This document shows positions 1 through 7,451 of a stretch of 64,000 nt of DNA, piece by piece. This DNA is from Corynebacterium provencense. Lineage in GTDB: Bacteria > Actinomycetota > Actinomycetes > Mycobacteriales > Mycobacteriaceae. A model generated the notes under the pieces. The model saw nothing but the letters and a program-made list of their open reading frames with translations. It searched no databases and had not been told where the DNA came from. Made by a program: the position numbers and the translations under genes. How positions within the stretch are numbered: position 1 is the stretch's first letter; every line of letters begins with the position of its first letter. The stretch lies in the NCBI GenBank assembly GCA_900049755.1, contig LT160593.1, positions 1,405,114 to 1,469,113 of the forward strand. The letters are read 5' to 3'.

Positions 1-146
1 CGATGAAACTCGCGGTGGAGGCCGGACGCCTGGCCCGCAACGCCGGCAGAATCCCGAGACGGTCATGGGCCGACGGCGCTCTGGCGTCCTCTCCCATGGA
101 CGGCCGCATCGACACCGGGAGCGGCAGGGAGGACGAGGCACTGTGA
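1..146 (+). CDS. thiG: Thiazole synthase ThiG, C-terminal fragment (cut by the window edge)
   Basis: The open frame from the window start encodes the end of ThiG, with the family's C-terminal pattern MKLAVEAGRLARNAGRIPR. ThiG forms the thiazole phosphate moiety of thiamine from deoxyxylulose 5-phosphate, dehydroglycine and ThiS-thiocarboxylate. The stop codon overlaps the GTG start of the next gene as GTGA, so the two are probably translationally coupled. That agrees with the usual actinobacterial thiO-thiS-thiG-thiF order. Only about 47 residues are visible, so identity rests on the conserved tail and on the neighbour. Confidence 0.8.
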   Translation, partial: MKLAVEAGRLARNAGRIPRRSWADGALASSPMDGRIDTGSGREDEAL

Positions 147-1315
147 ACCCGAAGTCCCTGCCGTTCGCGCCGCTGGTCGACCCTGCCCCCGAGCTCACCC
201 GGGACGAGCTCGTCCGGTACGCCCGTCACCTCACCCTCACCCAGATCGGTCCCGAGGGACAGCGTCGTCTGAAGAATGCGCGGGTGCTCGTCACCGGGGC
301 CGGGGGTCTGGGATCCCCTGCCCTGCTCTACCTGGCCGCCGCCGGGGTGGGGACGATAGGGGTCATCGACGACGACACGGTCGACGTGTCGAACCTGCAA
401 CGTCAGGTCGTCCACGGCACCCCGGACATCGGCCGAGCCAAAGTGGAGTCCGCCGCGGACGCCGTCGCACGGGTCAACCCCCTCGTCACCGTGGAACAGC
501 ACCACACCCGACTGACCGCAGACAACGCCGTGGACATCATTGGGGCCTACGACCTGGTCATGGACGGGGCGGACAACTTCGCGACCCGCTACGTCGTCTC
601 GGACGCCTGCACACTCACCGACACCCCGTGCGTGTGGGGTTCGATCCTCAGGTTCGACGGCAGGCTGTCTGTGTTCTGGAACGGTCCTGACCACGACGGC
701 ATCAGCTACCGGGACCTGCACCCCGACACTCCTGCTCCCGGTGAGGTACCCAGCTGCGCCGCCGGCGGGGTCGTCGGCTCGCTGCCGGGGACGGTGGGTG
801 CACTGATGGTCACGGAGGCGGTGAAGCTGGTCACCGGAACCGGCACGCCGCTCTACGGACGACTGCTCATCCACGACGGACTCGCAATGACCTTCCGCGA
901 GCTGAAGATCCTCCCCGACCCTGCGGCGCCCCCTGTCACCGCCGTGGACGACGGCACTGCCGCAGTCTGCGCGGCCGCGCCGCATCCGACCGTACGCCCG
1001 GCAGAACTGGGAGAGGTGCTGGATACCGGAGCTGCCCTCGTCGACGTCCGGGAACCCTGGGAGCGCGACATCGTCAGTATTCCCGGTGCCGTGGCCGTCC
1101 CCCTGGCTGACCTGATGAAACGGGGTGTCGACGCCCTTCCTGACCAGGCGCGTGGCAGAGACGTGGTGTTCTACTGCAAGTCCGGAGGCCGGTCCGGGCA
1201 GGCCATGGACGCAACGGCACCCTACTTCGCCGCAAGGGAGGAGAACGCCTCCCACCTTGACGGGGGAATTCTCGCCTGGGTCCACGACCTCCACCCGGAG
1301 CTTCCGACGTACTGA
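143..1315 (+). CDS. thiF: ThiF/MoeB-type adenylyltransferase with C-terminal rhodanese domain
   Basis: An E1-like enzyme that adenylates the C-terminal glycine of a small sulfur-carrier protein (ThiS, or MoaD-type) using ATP. I start it at GTG 143, overlapping thiG and preceded by GGGAGGACGAG; this gives 390 residues. The N-terminal domain has the nucleotide-binding GAGGLGSPALLYLAAAGVG motif (about residues 73-91 of the longer upstream reading), and the C-terminal third is a rhodanese domain with the active loop CKSGGRS, catalytic Cys near residue 345. The C-x-x-C zinc cysteines usual in MoeB/ThiF are not seen; a Pro/Ala-rich linker fills that place. The thiG context favours thiamine synthesis, but service to MoaD as well is possible. 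Confidence 0.85.
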   Translation: MNPKSLPFAPLVDPAPELTRDELVRYARHLTLTQIGPEGQRRLKNARVLVTGAGGLGSPALLYLAAAGVGTIGVIDDDTVDVSNLQRQVVHGTPDIGRAKVESAADAVARVNPLVTVEQHHTRLTADNAVDIIGAYDLVMDGADNFATRYVVSDACTLTDTPCVWGSILRFDGRLSVFWNGPDHDGISYRDLHPDTPAPGEVPSCAAGGVVGSLPGTVGALMVTEAVKLVTGTGTPLYGRLLIHDGLAMTFRELKILPDPAAPPVTAVDDGTAAVCAAAPHPTVRPAELGEVLDTGAALVDVREPWERDIVSIPGAVAVPLADLMKRGVDALPDQARGRDVVFYCKSGGRSGQAMDATAPYFAAREENASHLDGGILAWVHDLHPELPTY

Positions 1316-1330
1316 GGTTGCCGCACACTC

Positions 1331-1372
1331 ACCGCCGCCCAGTCACCGCCGCCCAGTCACCGCCGCCCAGTC
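1331..1372. repeat. Three tandem copies of a 14-bp unit at the 3' end of the MFS gene
   Basis: The unit ACCGCCGCCCAGTC occurs three times without a gap (1331-1344, 1345-1358, 1359-1372). The array lies between thiF and the convergent transporter gene, whose stop codon (1357-1359) falls inside it. Since 14 is not a multiple of 3, a change in copy number would alter the last residues of the transporter. Confidence 0.85.
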
Positions 1373-2685
1373 ACTGTCTGAGCGTCCCTGCCCGCCCTCC
1401 AGCGGGTCATGGCCCGCCTGCTGACGAGGAGTCCGACGACGCCGACGACCCACACCGCCCCCACGGCGACGAACCAGGCGTACCTGAAATCATCCCAGGT
1501 GTAGTCTCCGCTGCCGGAGGAGGCGTCGAGAATGAAACCGACCGCCTGGGACGCGACCATCGCGGCGACGAACCCCCCCATGTTCGACAGTCCCGTCGCA
1601 GTGGCGGTGAACCGCCGGTCAATTTCCTCACGGACAGTGTCGAAACCGAAGTTCGCCACCGGGCCCATGGCGGGCAGGATGATGTTCATCGCGATCACCG
1701 CGGCGAACCCTCGGGGGGCGTCGGGAAGAAAGAACACGACCCAGCTCAGTGCCACGACAACAGTGGCCCCCAGCGCGACGAAGGGCCGTCGCCGACCTGA
1801 GCGCGCGGAGATGATCCCCGCCAGCGGGCCGACCAGCACACTGACCACCATGTTGATCACCAGCACCGCAGAGGCCTGGGCGTCCGACAGCCCCATGCCG
1901 AGGGTCATGAGCGGCTTACCCCACAGCAGAGTGAAGACGATCTGGCTCATGAGGGTGAAGTGGATGAAGAAGCCGAGCCAGCAGGCGGGCTGGCGCAACA
2001 CGAACGAGAGCACTCCCGCGATGCCGGGACCGTTGCCGTCCCGCCTCCCCGTCTCCGCCGCAGAAGTAACGGACCCGTCCCGCTGCGTCGGGGTGTCACG
2101 TACCGCCACCCGGACCAGGACAGCGACAAGGACGCTGGTGGCGCCCAGGCTCACGAACGAGACCTCCCAGCCGTGGGCGTGGAGCAGAGCGGTGAACGGC
2201 ACCGCCGAGATGAACTGACCGATGTAGCCGAGACTTCCGGTGAGCTGGGTGAACAGCGGCGTCCGTCGCATGGGTATCCACGCCGGAAGGATCCGCATCA
2301 CGGACAGGAATGCGGTGGCGTCGGCGGAACCGATGATCACCCGGGCGAGAATCGCCACCGGGTAGGACCCGGTGGCGCCCAGAAGGACCTGACCGACGCC
2401 CATCATCAGCGCGCCGACGACGAGCATCCGGCGTGGCCCCAGTCGGTCGATGAGCATGCCGGTGGGTATCTGGGCGAGGGCGTAGACGCCCACCTGCACC
2501 GAGGAGAAGACCGCCAGCCGGGACGCCGAGATGCCGAAGTGGTCCATGGCCTCCACACCGGCGACCCCGAGTGAGGTGCGTCCTGTGATCGCCAGGATGT
2601 AGGCGAGGATGCCCGCAGACCAGACGGTCAGGGCCCGACCGGTCAGGCGGTCGTTCGGTGTTGCGGCGGATGCGGATACTTGCAC
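1357..2685 (-). CDS. Major facilitator superfamily transporter, substrate unknown
   Basis: A 442-residue integral membrane protein with about 12 hydrophobic segments and the MFS loop 2-3 pattern GMLIDRLGPRRML near residues 76-88. The second half starts after a hydrophilic central loop (around residues 200-220) rich in Thr, Gly and Arg. The start is GTG 2685; no ribosome-binding site is visible, but TAAGCT lies 8 nt upstream, so the message may be leaderless. It is divergent from the glycosyltransferase gene and convergent with thiF. Nothing in sequence or context fixes the substrate. The extreme C-terminus is encoded by a 14-bp tandem repeat and may vary between strains. Confidence 0.8.
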   Translation of the reverse strand: MQVSASAATPNDRLTGRALTVWSAGILAYILAITGRTSLGVAGVEAMDHFGISASRLAVFSSVQVGVYALAQIPTGMLIDRLGPRRMLVVGALMMGVGQVLLGATGSYPVAILARVIIGSADATAFLSVMRILPAWIPMRRTPLFTQLTGSLGYIGQFISAVPFTALLHAHGWEVSFVSLGATSVLVAVLVRVAVRDTPTQRDGSVTSAAETGRRDGNGPGIAGVLSFVLRQPACWLGFFIHFTLMSQIVFTLLWGKPLMTLGMGLSDAQASAVLVINMVVSVLVGPLAGIISARSGRRRPFVALGATVVVALSWVVFFLPDAPRGFAAVIAMNIILPAMGPVANFGFDTVREEIDRRFTATATGLSNMGGFVAAMVASQAVGFILDASSGSGDYTWDDFRYAWFVAVGAVWVVGVVGLLVSRRAMTRWRAGRDAQTVTGRR

Positions 2686-2808
2686 GTGTAGCCAGCTTAG
2701 ACCCGGGCCCCCCGCATCGCCTCCCGGGGACGGTCGGGATGGAAATCACCCGCCCCACGGTGGTGTCGGAACCCGGTCACGGGCCAGGGGCGGATACCAT
2801 CAGGGTCC

Positions 2809-4074
2809 GTGACCCGACTCAGATCCGATTCCCGGCCCGGCGCTTCGGCGGACGCGGACGCCCCGGTACACCACCGACGCCCGGTGCTCTGGCTGGCGTG
2901 GGTGTTCGCGCACGCGATCCCTCTGGTGTGGATCGACCGCTTCGACACGTCCACCGGTGACATCAAGTACTACCGCTCGGGCGCACTGGGAACAGCCGAG
3001 GGTGCGATGACCGAGTATCCGGTCCTCGGCACGCTCCCCGCCCGTCTCGTGGCACTGTTCCCCGGTGACGAGGACGCCTACGTCCGGTGGTTCATGGCGC
3101 TCTGTGTCCTCGCTTCCGCACTGTTCACCGGCTGGCTCGTTCATGTCGAGCGCGGGAGGGGGCTGAGAGCCGCCTGGTTCTGGGTGGGTTTCGTCGGCCT
3201 GTCGGGGCCTGTCATACTGTCACGGCTCGACCTGTTCCCCTCTGTGGCCGTCGCGGTGTTCGCTGCGCTGCTCTTCGCGCGCACGCCGGTGGCCCGACGG
3301 GCTGCGACTGTTGTCCTGGCCGTCGCCACCATGATGAAACTGTGGCCCGGAGTCCTCGGTGCGGCACTGGTCGGCGGAGCGCGGCGACGGTCGACGTGGG
3401 TGCGGGTCTTCTGGTTCCTGGGCTCACTGGTGGTGGTGGCGGCTGTCACGGGCATGGTGGCAGGGGTGGAAGTGCTGCTGTCCCCCTTGGACTACCAGTC
3501 CGACAGGGGCCTGCAGATCGAGTCGCTGGTGGCCACCCCGGTCATGGTCGCAGCGTCATTCGCCGCCGACGGTGACCTGCGGTGGAGTATCAGCTACGCG
3601 GCGTCCAAGAGTTTCGAGATCACCGGCCCCGGTGCTGCGACGATGACGACGGTCGCCACAGTCGCCACGGTGGTCACCGTGCTGGTCGCCCTGTCCTGGG
3701 CCGTGTGCCGACTGGTCCGGGACGACTGGTCGCCGGAGCAGGCGCTGGCGTTCAGCCTCACCCTGGTGGCGCTGCTGATTGCGACGAACAAGGTGTTCTC
3801 GCCCCAGTACATCACCTGGCTGGCACCTCTTACAGCGGTGGCACTGGTGTTCTGCCGGAGGAGGATTGTCACGGTACTCGCCGTGGAAGTTCTGGCCACC
3901 GCCCTGCTCACGACGTTCGTCTATCCCGTCTACTACGACTGGATGCTCACCGTGCCGCCCTCCCCGGTGGCGGTGGGTGTCCTTGCGCTGCGAAATCTCG
4001 GGGTACTTCTCGTCGCCGGCACGGCAGGATGGTGGGCACTCACCGCAGTGCGTGCCGGATCGTCGCGACAGTGA
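2809..4074 (+). CDS. Polytopic membrane glycosyltransferase, GT87/DUF2029 type
   Basis: A 421-residue protein with about ten membrane segments. Early acidic residues after the first segment (WIDRFDTSTGDIKYY, about 44-58) and a TEYPV stretch match the pattern of GT87 polyprenyl-phosphomannose-dependent mannosyltransferases that extend lipomannan/lipoarabinomannan on the outer face of the membrane. Start GTG 2809 has TACCAT 8 nt upstream and no clear ribosome-binding site. The 3' end overlaps the convergent heme-oxygenase-like gene by 35 bp. The family is fairly clear from topology and the acidic motif; donor and acceptor are inferred from the family only. Confidence 0.65.
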   Translation: MTRLRSDSRPGASADADAPVHHRRPVLWLAWVFAHAIPLVWIDRFDTSTGDIKYYRSGALGTAEGAMTEYPVLGTLPARLVALFPGDEDAYVRWFMALCVLASALFTGWLVHVERGRGLRAAWFWVGFVGLSGPVILSRLDLFPSVAVAVFAALLFARTPVARRAATVVLAVATMMKLWPGVLGAALVGGARRRSTWVRVFWFLGSLVVVAAVTGMVAGVEVLLSPLDYQSDRGLQIESLVATPVMVAASFAADGDLRWSISYAASKSFEITGPGAATMTTVATVATVVTVLVALSWAVCRLVRDDWSPEQALAFSLTLVALLIATNKVFSPQYITWLAPLTAVALVFCRRRIVTVLAVEVLATALLTTFVYPVYYDWMLTVPPSPVAVGVLALRNLGVLLVAGTAGWWALTAVRAGSSRQ

Positions 4075-4702
4075 CCGCGCAGATCTGGTCCGGGCCTGCC
4101 CCCTGGTAGGCGCGGCAGACGTCGGAGCCGTGCTGCATCACCATGAACAGGCCCGCGCTGAGCTCCTCGGAGAGCCGCTCCAGATCCTCGTCGTCGGTGA
4201 CCAGGGAGCACAGCACCGACCTCACCGCCGAGGTCGAACGGGTGTGGCTTTCTGCGCCTGCCACTCCTGAGCCCACCCCTGCGCACAGCAGACGGACATG
4301 GGCTTCCGCAGTAAGACCGAGAAGATCTCCGGCGTCTTTCAGCGAGGTGACGTGACGTCGGAAAGTGAACATCGACGGCATCGTGACATGACGGTCCCGC
4401 CACCGGGCTCCGGCATGGGCGCGGTCGAGTGCGGTGTTCAGCCGGTCGGTGGTCGTGGTCAGTTCATGACGTACGGGTACCGGCACCAGGGGGCAGTCCC
4501 GGAGGATCCTGAGCCCCTCCCAGTGCTGTTCCAGCCAGGCGGCCCGCCCGGCGAAGGGGAGTTCACCCGCCGAGAGGCGGCGGACCACGGCGGAGCGGCC
4601 CACGCAGTCCACTGCCGCGGAGGAGACTGCGTCCACCAGGTCTCCGGCGGCAGCGACACGGTCAGCGTGTCCGTCCGCCGCCAGTGTCTCTCTCATCTCC
4701 AC
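4040..4702 (-). CDS. Heme-oxygenase-like protein lacking the proximal heme ligand (probable pseudoenzyme)
   Basis: A 220-residue protein I read as a diverged paralogue of the HmuO encoded just upstream. HmuO 'HDRAEHSAFMVKLLAGEL' aligns without gaps with 'VDCVGRSAVVRRLSAGEL', then LQEQAY with WLEQHW; 84 residues (86 in HmuO) later LIAHHYTRYL aligns with LTAEAHVRLL. The proximal ligand His25 of HmuO becomes Val31, and the distal G-D-L-A-G-G helix becomes C-A-G-V-G-S, losing the Asp that organises the oxygen-activating water network. A normal heme oxygenase reaction is therefore unlikely; a sensing, binding or partner role is possible. Start is GTG 4702 or ATG 4696. It follows hmuO on the same strand after 116 bp. 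The homology is my own alignment, unconfirmed by a search. Confidence 0.6.
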   Translation of the reverse strand: MEMRETLAADGHADRVAAAGDLVDAVSSAAVDCVGRSAVVRRLSAGELPFAGRAAWLEQHWEGLRILRDCPLVPVPVRHELTTTTDRLNTALDRAHAGARWRDRHVTMPSMFTFRRHVTSLKDAGDLLGLTAEAHVRLLCAGVGSGVAGAESHTRSTSAVRSVLCSLVTDDEDLERLSEELSAGLFMVMQHGSDVCRAYQGAGPDQICAVTVATIRHALR

Positions 4703-4818
4703 TGTTCCGCCGCCTTTCCTTGACTGCCGGTCTGCCGTGGCCGGGGACTGTCACCGTCGCCCTGACTCTTCCTGAGGACGACACAACAGAAGTGAGCATA
4801 CCCTGACCTCACGGGAAG

Positions 4819-5472
4819 TTACATCCTGGTTCGCTCCAGGCCCTGGAAGACCCCCGAATTGAATGCGAACGCCTTGCCCGCCGCAGTGAGCAGGGCGGTC
4901 TGTTCCGCAGGGGTGAGATTCAAGGAGTCAAGTGCGGCCCGATACCCGTCCCGGTACACCTTGGGTTTCGGGGCGTGCGGGAAATCATAGAAGGTGAGGC
5001 CGTCCGAGGGGACGCCGTAGTGGCGCCCCATCAGACGGCCGATCACCTGGCCGCCCGCCAGATCACCCAGGTAACGGGTGTAGTGGTGGGCGATCAGTGC
5101 CGGGATGTCACGGTCCCGGCCGATGCGCTGCAGTTCGGCGACGTATGCGGCAGTCTCGGGCAGGGGCTCCGCATCCACGGTGCCGTGAAGCACCCCGAGA
5201 TCATGGACAAGTGCCGCCCGGCGGTCGAGCCGTCGGTCAGCGACACCGGCGAGGCGGGGGTCACCCGCGCAGGCTGACACAGCCTCCTCCAGCGCCGTGT
5301 AGAACAGGTAGGCCTGCTCCTGGAGCGCGGTGAAGGCGTCAGCGTCCAGCTCACCTGCGAGCAGCTTCACCATGAAAGCGGAGTGCTCCGCCCTGTCGTG
5401 TGCCTGGCGCGTCTCCTCGCGGAGCCGGTCGGACAGACTGGGGACGGGAAGGGTGGTGGACGCCGTGGTCAT
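4819..5472 (-). CDS. hmuO: Heme oxygenase HmuO (biliverdin-forming)
   Basis: A 217-residue enzyme that opens the heme ring to biliverdin, CO and free iron, letting the cell use host or environmental heme. The start at ATG 5472 is set by GGAGGAAC a few bases upstream; a longer frame exists but lacks support. Proximal heme ligand His25 lies in QAHDRAEHSAF, and the distal helix GDLAGG spans residues 136-141, as in the C. diphtheriae enzyme. It lies downstream of the ABC ATPase gene, separated by an intergenic region with a DtxR-like half-site and a perfect inverted repeat, so it probably has its own iron-controlled promoter. The heme-oxygenase-like paralogue follows. Confidence 0.93.
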   Translation of the reverse strand: MTTASTTLPVPSLSDRLREETRQAHDRAEHSAFMVKLLAGELDADAFTALQEQAYLFYTALEEAVSACAGDPRLAGVADRRLDRRAALVHDLGVLHGTVDAEPLPETAAYVAELQRIGRDRDIPALIAHHYTRYLGDLAGGQVIGRLMGRHYGVPSDGLTFYDFPHAPKPKVYRDGYRAALDSLNLTPAEQTALLTAAGKAFAFNSGVFQGLERTRM

Positions 5473-5512
5473 GATCAGTTCCTCCGTCAAGTGGGGTCCT
5501 CTGACATCGTGC

Positions 5513-5531
5513 AACACCGAGGCTAACCAAG
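5513..5531 (-). promoter_or_regulatory. DtxR-like iron box overlapping the probable hmuO -10
   Basis: On the minus strand the sequence CTTGGTTAGCCTCGGTGTT keeps the left half and centre of the consensus TTAGGTTAGSCTAACCTAA (GGTTAGCCT matches exactly), while the right half is poor. TAGCCT inside it is a plausible -10, about 40 nt before the hmuO start. Repression by iron-loaded DtxR is inferred from the motif and from known control of hmuO in this genus. Confidence 0.5.
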
Positions 5532-5547
5532 GGTCACCTGACTTCAC

Positions 5548-5565
5548 ATCAACCGAACGGTTGAT
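5548..5565. promoter_or_regulatory. Perfect 8-bp inverted repeat between the ABC ATPase gene and hmuO
   Basis: ATCAACCG-AA-CGGTTGAT is a perfect inverted repeat, 6 bp past the ATPase stop and about 75 bp upstream of hmuO. It could be an operator for a second regulator (heme-responsive control of hmuO is known in this genus) or a weak terminator hairpin. No T-tract follows, which favours an operator. Confidence 0.45.
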
Positions 5566-5571
5566 TGGGTC

Positions 5572-6372
5572 CTACACTCCGTCCGGTACGGCGTCCGGCG
5601 TCGGCCTGATCCACAGGGACCCGTCGACCTCGTCGACACTGACCGGCCACCGGTAGACCCTGCTCAGCCTGTCGGCCGTGCACACCTGCCGCGGGGTACC
5701 CACCGCGACCATTCGTCCCTGTTCGAGGAGAGCGAGCCGGTCGCAGTACTGTGCCGCCAGGTTGAGGTCGTGGAGGACGACGATGACCCCGTCCCCGCCC
5801 GCAGCCACCTGCCGGGCGCTGCGCATCGTCCTTTCCTGGTGGCCGAGATCCATCGCGGAGGTCGGCTCGTCGAGCATGACACAGCGTGCCTTCTGCGCCA
5901 TCACCCGGGCCAGGGAGACACGGGCACGCTCACCGCCGGACAGGGTGGTGATCTCCCGGAACTGCATGTGGTCCATCCCCACCTCGGCCAGGCAACCGTC
6001 GACGATGCGCCGGTCTGCCTCAGGGTCCCGTGGCCAGGCTGCCCTGCCCATCTCCACCACGTCCCTGACAAGGTGTGCGAAGGAGACGGTCGAGTCCTGC
6101 AGCATGACCGCCCGGGCACGCGCGGCGTCCTTCGGCGAGTACTCCCGGTAACTCTTCCCCAGCAGTCTCACCTCGCCACCGTCAGGTTCGGTGTCGCCGG
6201 CGAGCAGGGAGAGCAGGGTCGACTTCCCTGCGCCGTTGGGCCCGATCAGGCCCAGGACCTCCCCCGGGTACACCGCCAGGTCCAGACCGTGGAGAATCTC
6301 CCGTCCTCCGAGAGACACGGTGACGGAGTCCGCCGCAAGCAGCGGCTCCGGTGCAGTGTCGTGTGAGCTCAC
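5572..6372 (-). CDS. ABC transporter ATPase for heme/iron-siderophore uptake (HmuV/FepC type)
   Basis: A 266-residue nucleotide-binding subunit that powers import through the adjacent FecCD permease. Walker A GPNGAGKS (residues 44-51), signature LSGGE and Walker B CVMLDEPTSAMD are intact. The start is GTG 6372, overlapping the permease stop as GTGA; the frame is open further upstream, but that stretch runs through the permease gene. Heme and siderophore ATPases are very similar; the hmuO neighbour suggests heme, while the siderophore-type binding protein 4.5 kb upstream suggests siderophore. I leave the substrate open. Confidence 0.85.
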   Translation of the reverse strand: MSSHDTAPEPLLAADSVTVSLGGREILHGLDLAVYPGEVLGLIGPNGAGKSTLLSLLAGDTEPDGGEVRLLGKSYREYSPKDAARARAVMLQDSTVSFAHLVRDVVEMGRAAWPRDPEADRRIVDGCLAEVGMDHMQFREITTLSGGERARVSLARVMAQKARCVMLDEPTSAMDLGHQERTMRSARQVAAGGDGVIVVLHDLNLAAQYCDRLALLEQGRMVAVGTPRQVCTADRLSRVYRWPVSVDEVDGSLWIRPTPDAVPDGV

Positions 6373-7451
6373 GCCACACCACCTTTCTTCAGCATCCGGC
6401 GCAGAAGGACGAAGAATGTCGGCCCACCGACCAGCGCAGTGAAAATCCCGATCGGGAGGTCTGCCAGAGGTATGAGTGTCCGGGCCGCCAGATCGGCGAT
6501 GAGCAGCAGCACCGCACCACCGACAGCGCTGAGAGGTACAAGCCACCTGTTCGAGGCACCGATGACCTGACGGAGGATATGGGGGACGATGAGACCGACG
6601 AAACCGATGATCCCCGCGTAACTCACGGCCAGAGCGGAAAGGACCGTGGACAGGCCGATGATCCACATCCTCATCGCCGGAACATTCACCCCGGCGTGCC
6701 CGGCCGCCCGCTCCCCCAGGCTCAGCAGGTCGATCCGCCCGGCAATCAGGCAGGACGCCACGAGACACACCAGCAGAGGTACCACCACCACCGCGACCTG
6801 GCTCCACATCGCCCCGTTGAGCGACCCCATCTGCCAGAAGGTGATCTGCTCCCTCGACGACGTGGGCGCCAGGAAGATCATGAAGGAGATCGCCGCCCCC
6901 GCCACCGCATTGACCGCGATTCCAGTGAGAACCAGGGTGAGCACCTGGACCTCACCCCGGATCCGGGACAGCCGGTAGATCGCCACCGTGGTGAGGACGC
7001 CGGCCACGGACGCGAGCAACGGGGTGGTCGCCGCCCCGACGAAAGACAGGTTGAAGACGATGGACAGTGCCGCACCCACACCGGCTCCCGAGGTCACCCC
7101 GATGACACTGGGCTCGGTCAGAGGATTCCCGAACAACCCCTGCAGCAGGGCACCGGCCACCGCCAGTCCGGAGCCGACGAGGAGGCACAGCACGATCCGA
7201 GGCAGACGAATATGCCAGATGACGTTGCCCCCCTCCAGTGAAGTGTCGCCCGGCCCTGCCAGAAGTACCCGTGCCACCTCCGTCGGAGACAGCGCGTACT
7301 GGCCGAGGACCAGGTTGACCAGTACCGCCACGACGAGGACCACGAGCAGGACCCCGACCGTCGTCCAGCGGACCGCCGTCCGGTGCTCCAGGACGGTCCG
7401 GTTCTCCGAATGCGATTTCACGGAAGGTGAGCCTACCCCAGTCGTTCTCAC
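6369..7451 (-). CDS. FecCD-family ABC permease for heme/iron-siderophore uptake
   Basis: A polytopic membrane subunit of about 350-360 residues with FecCD features, including the P-x-E-x-x-R stretch (SPTEVARVLLAGPGD), the coupling region AGHAGVNVPAMRMW and a conserved IIGFVGLIVPHILR segment. GTG 7451 overlaps the glnE stop (GTGA), but a DtxR-like box lies 11-29 bp inside the frame. A second in-frame GTG at 7421, directly after the box, may be the start used when the gene is transcribed from its own promoter. Downstream it is coupled to the ATPase gene. It is unusual for a FecCD permease to sit directly behind glnE. Confidence 0.88.
   Translation of the reverse strand: MRTTGVGSPSVKSHSENRTVLEHRTAVRWTTVGVLLVVLVVAVLVNLVLGQYALSPTEVARVLLAGPGDTSLEGGNVIWHIRLPRIVLCLLVGSGLAVAGALLQGLFGNPLTEPSVIGVTSGAGVGAALSIVFNLSFVGAATTPLLASVAGVLTTVAIYRLSRIRGEVQVLTLVLTGIAVNAVAGAAISFMIFLAPTSSREQITFWQMGSLNGAMWSQVAVVVVPLLVCLVASCLIAGRIDLLSLGERAAGHAGVNVPAMRMWIIGLSTVLSALAVSYAGIIGFVGLIVPHILRQVIGASNRWLVPLSAVGGAVLLLIADLAARTLIPLADLPIGIFTALVGGPTFFVLLRRMLKKGGVA
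7422..7440 (-). promoter_or_regulatory. DtxR-like iron box at the 5' end of the permease gene
   Basis: Minus-strand sequence TGGGGTAGGCTCACCTTCC matches the core of the DtxR consensus (GGTTAGGCTAACC) at 11 of 13 positions. It lies within the first codons of the longest permease reading and immediately upstream of the alternative GTG start at 7421. This suggests the permease/ATPase pair is iron-controlled independently of glnE. Confidence 0.5.

Noticed and set aside
4760..4818. DtxR box between hmuO and the HO-like gene
   Set aside because: AGGT and CACTT halves are present but spacing and centre do not fit the 19-bp consensus.
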